DNA from: Ruegeria arenilitoris
GTDB lineage: Bacteria > Pseudomonadota > Alphaproteobacteria > Rhodobacterales > Rhodobacteraceae
DNA length: 64,000 bases
Direction: 5' to 3'
Assembly: GCF_013031355.1 (NCBI RefSeq)
Contig: NZ_WPZO01000010.1
Span: forward strand, 1-64,000
Shown piece by piece: positions 62,251 through 64,000 of the stretch. The position numbers and the translations under genes were made by a program. Each line of letters begins with the position of its first letter. The stretch's first letter is position 1. The notes beneath the pieces were generated by a model. The model was not told the origin of the DNA and searched no databases. It saw only the letters and a program-made list of their open reading frames with translations.

Positions 62251-63153
62251 ATGGAAACTATACCCATCACACTCAGCCAGATCAGGTTCATTCTTGCCGT
62301 TGCGGAAGAGGGAAGCACCGCGGCAGCAGCGAGGCAGTTGAACATTTCACAACCATCTGTCTCTCTTGCGATTTCTCGGGTCGAAGACGAATTAGGGTAC
62401 CCGCTATTTGTGCGTCGGCCAGGACTGGGTATGGAGCTGACCGCGCAAGGTGCGCGTAAACTAGTCGAGTTACGCGCGGCGTATCAAAATATGAGCCAGA
62501 TCTTCTCGAGGTGCAGGGATCAGAACGAACTTGCCGGATCATTGTCGATCGGGTTTATGACAACGCTTGGGCCGGTCTGCGTGCCTCGACTTGTACGTAA
62601 ATTCCAAGAACTGCATCCATCCGTTCGGATAAAGCTGCACGAAGGCAACCTGAGCAGCTTGTCAAATTGGCTGGAAATAGGAAGGATCGAATCGGCAATT
62701 GTTTATGACTTCGGACTTCCCACTGACCTGGAAATTCTGGCGCTGCAGGACGTCAGGCCCTATGGTGTCGTTTGGCAAGGACACCCGCTTGCTGATAGAG
62801 AAAGCATTGCTGTTCAAGATCTATTGCGCGATCCACTGATCCTCATAAACTTGCCCGGAAGCAAAGAGTATTTTCAGTCGTTGTTGCAGAGCCATGAAAC
62901 CAAGGCCCGGATCGCATTTGAAACCGAGTCAGTGGAATTTCTTCGGTCAGCCGTCGCCAATAGGCTTGGGGTGGGACTACTAGCAACTGATCTGCCCTAT
63001 GACGTAACTTACGATGGCGGCAAAGTAGTCAGACTACCGCTTAACGGCTACATGTCTCCGCACCGTGTTGCTTTGGCCAGGAATCCTGACTTTCTGGAAA
63101 CTCAAGCGTTGCGTGCATTCAGAGCAGTCTGCTTGGATGAGTTCACATCCTAA
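62251..63153 (+). CDS. LysR family transcriptional regulator
   Basis: 300 residues. HTH at about 8-60 (IRFILAVAEEGSTAAAARQL, then NISQPSVSLAISRVEDELG) and LysR substrate-binding domain. Divergent from the CoA-transferase/acyl-CoA dehydrogenase pair, so it is probably their regulator. The intergenic region is AT-rich (ATATATACAG, TATCGATATATA around 62211-62242). Confidence 0.93.
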   Translation: METIPITLSQIRFILAVAEEGSTAAAARQLNISQPSVSLAISRVEDELGYPLFVRRPGLGMELTAQGARKLVELRAAYQNMSQIFSRCRDQNELAGSLSIGFMTTLGPVCVPRLVRKFQELHPSVRIKLHEGNLSSLSNWLEIGRIESAIVYDFGLPTDLEILALQDVRPYGVVWQGHPLADRESIAVQDLLRDPLILINLPGSKEYFQSLLQSHETKARIAFETESVEFLRSAVANRLGVGLLATDLPYDVTYDGGKVVRLPLNGYMSPHRVALARNPDFLETQALRAFRAVCLDEFTS

Positions 63154-63351
63154 CGGCTTGTCGCAATAGATTAAGAATGAGCAAACCTAGCACCTCGCTG
63201 AAACTATTACTCCGGTAAAAAAGTGTCACTGCGCCAGGCCGCCGATAACCTCCGGAAGTTGGAAATCACCCCTTTGTATTCGGTCGTATGGCCGAAATCT
63301 AAGCACCTATTTTCACTTAATTAAACAACAGTCAAATTCTGTCAGACCGAT

Positions 63352-63786
63352 TCAGATGGAGATCATGGTGCCATCCTTGTTGGCGTTGGTCTCTTTACCC
63401 GGCACCACGTCCGTATTGTGCGCGGCCAGAACGTGCCAGCCATCAGTGGTGCGCTCGGCGACGAACACCATGATGGCAAAGCGAACACCAAGTTTTTCAC
63501 CTTGTTTGTCGATCTGACCCGTCAGTTTCCAACGCGTGTGGATGATGGCAATGTTTTCTCCGACCCGCCTGACTTTGATACGCCGGGGCAGGATCTCGGA
63601 TTCTTGGAAAAACGTTTTCAGCCCATAGTCATGTGCGCGCTCGATATCCGCGCGGTTGTGCCACCATAGGCCAACGACATTCACAAAGTCCGCATCCTTT
63701 GCAAACAGCCTGGCCAGCGCTTTTGCATCGCGGGCCATCCAGGCTTTTGCAAAGAAGTGCGGAATATCCTCTGGTGTCTCAGGCAT
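63352..63786 (-). CDS. NTF2-like protein (SgcJ/EcaC type)
   Basis: 144 residues. PHFFAKAWMARDAKALARLF, then DADFVNVVGLWWHNRADIERAH, and VRFAIMVFVAERTTDGWHVLAAH are characteristic of the SgcJ/DUF4440-like NTF2 family. Its start overlaps the stop of the hemerythrin gene by eight bases, so the two are coupled. No catalytic assignment is possible. Confidence 0.85.
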   Translation of the reverse strand: MPETPEDIPHFFAKAWMARDAKALARLFAKDADFVNVVGLWWHNRADIERAHDYGLKTFFQESEILPRRIKVRRVGENIAIIHTRWKLTGQIDKQGEKLGVRFAIMVFVAERTTDGWHVLAAHNTDVVPGKETNANKDGTMISI

Positions 63787-64000
63787 AGGCCTTCAGAACC
63801 GCCGGGATAAGGATGTCTTCTTCATCATAGGTGTGGCGATTGATGATTTTGTTCAGCACCTTCGCCTGTTCCAGCGCCCGCGCCACATCGGTCTTCGATG
63901 CGCCTTCGTTGCGGAGTACGACAAACGCACCTTCGGATTGATCCAGCGCCTGATCCAAGAACTCATGGTCGTTTTCAAGCAGATCGATAGCCCGGGCCAG
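63779..64000 (-). CDS. Hemerythrin-domain protein, 5' part outside window
   Basis: C-terminal 73 residues of a protein whose start lies beyond the right edge. LLENDHEFLD and INRHTYDEEDILIPAVL show His and acidic residues like the di-iron ligands of hemerythrin-like proteins (H-x-x-x-D/E), so oxygen or redox sensing, or NO protection, is expected. It overlaps the NTF2-like gene by eight bases. Function is inferred from the domain only. Confidence 0.7.
   Translation of the reverse strand: MARAIDLLENDHEFLDQALDQSEGAFVVLRNEGASKTDVARALEQAKVLNKIINRHTYDEEDILIPAVLKAYA

Overview
The window looks like part of a large repABC-type plasmid or chromid of a marine alphaproteobacterium of the Rhodobacteraceae (Roseobacter group). 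The reasons are a complete repA-repB-repC replication and partition module with three palindromic parS sites, many TRAP and ABC uptake systems, a meta-cleavage aromatic cluster, hut genes, BetI-, HutC- and FrcR-like regulators, and moderately high GC. This assignment rests on family recognition, not on a database search.

Layout. 1-1051: partial short-chain dehydrogenase divergent from a TetR regulator with a palindromic operator. 1140-4846: arylsulfatase operon with two outer-membrane protein genes, both frameshifted in G/C homopolymers, opposite a membrane-bound winged-helix/TPR regulator (4902-6266). 6669-8546: adenylate cyclase-TPR protein flanked by inverted repeats. 9502-15284: fructose ABC transporter frcBCAK, a fructose-6-phosphate-aldolase-like gene and the divergent ROK regulator. 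15714-22018: Fic protein, repC, antisense RNA, repB, repA and a tyrosine recombinase. 22195-31113: DASS carrier, LysR regulator, TRAP transporter, aldehyde dehydrogenase, DUF2218, MOSC and a small monooxygenase-like membrane protein.

31512-41562 is a protocatechuate/gallate 4,5-cleavage cluster: SDR, galB, CHA aldolase, galD, ligI, a secreted protein, a double NTF2-like protein, a radical SAM protein, pobA, ligA, ligB and another NTF2-like protein. It would carry 4-hydroxybenzoate to pyruvate and oxaloacetate, but the canonical ligC dehydrogenase is absent and the leading SDR is the candidate substitute. 41601-45890 holds two dead IS6-family copies bracketing a decapitated sugar-binding protein gene, a sugar ABC ATPase and an SDR. 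46257-49442 is a second TRAP system.

49519-55330 is a histidine-utilisation cluster (hutU, hutG, hutI, hutF, hutC) without hutH. 55343-59813 is a choline/betaine-type ABC transporter operon with an embedded alpha/beta hydrolase and a BetI-like regulator. 59860-63153 is an acyl-CoA dehydrogenase, a CaiB-type CoA-transferase and a LysR regulator. The window ends in an NTF2-like gene and a partial hemerythrin gene.

A recurrent feature is a perfect 9-bp hairpin directly after the substrate-binding-protein gene of four separate transport operons. The best candidates for undescribed biology are the ligC-less aromatic operon with its three unexplained co-genes, the hydrolase-containing quaternary-amine-type transporter operon, and the paired homopolymer frameshifts in the sulfatase operon.
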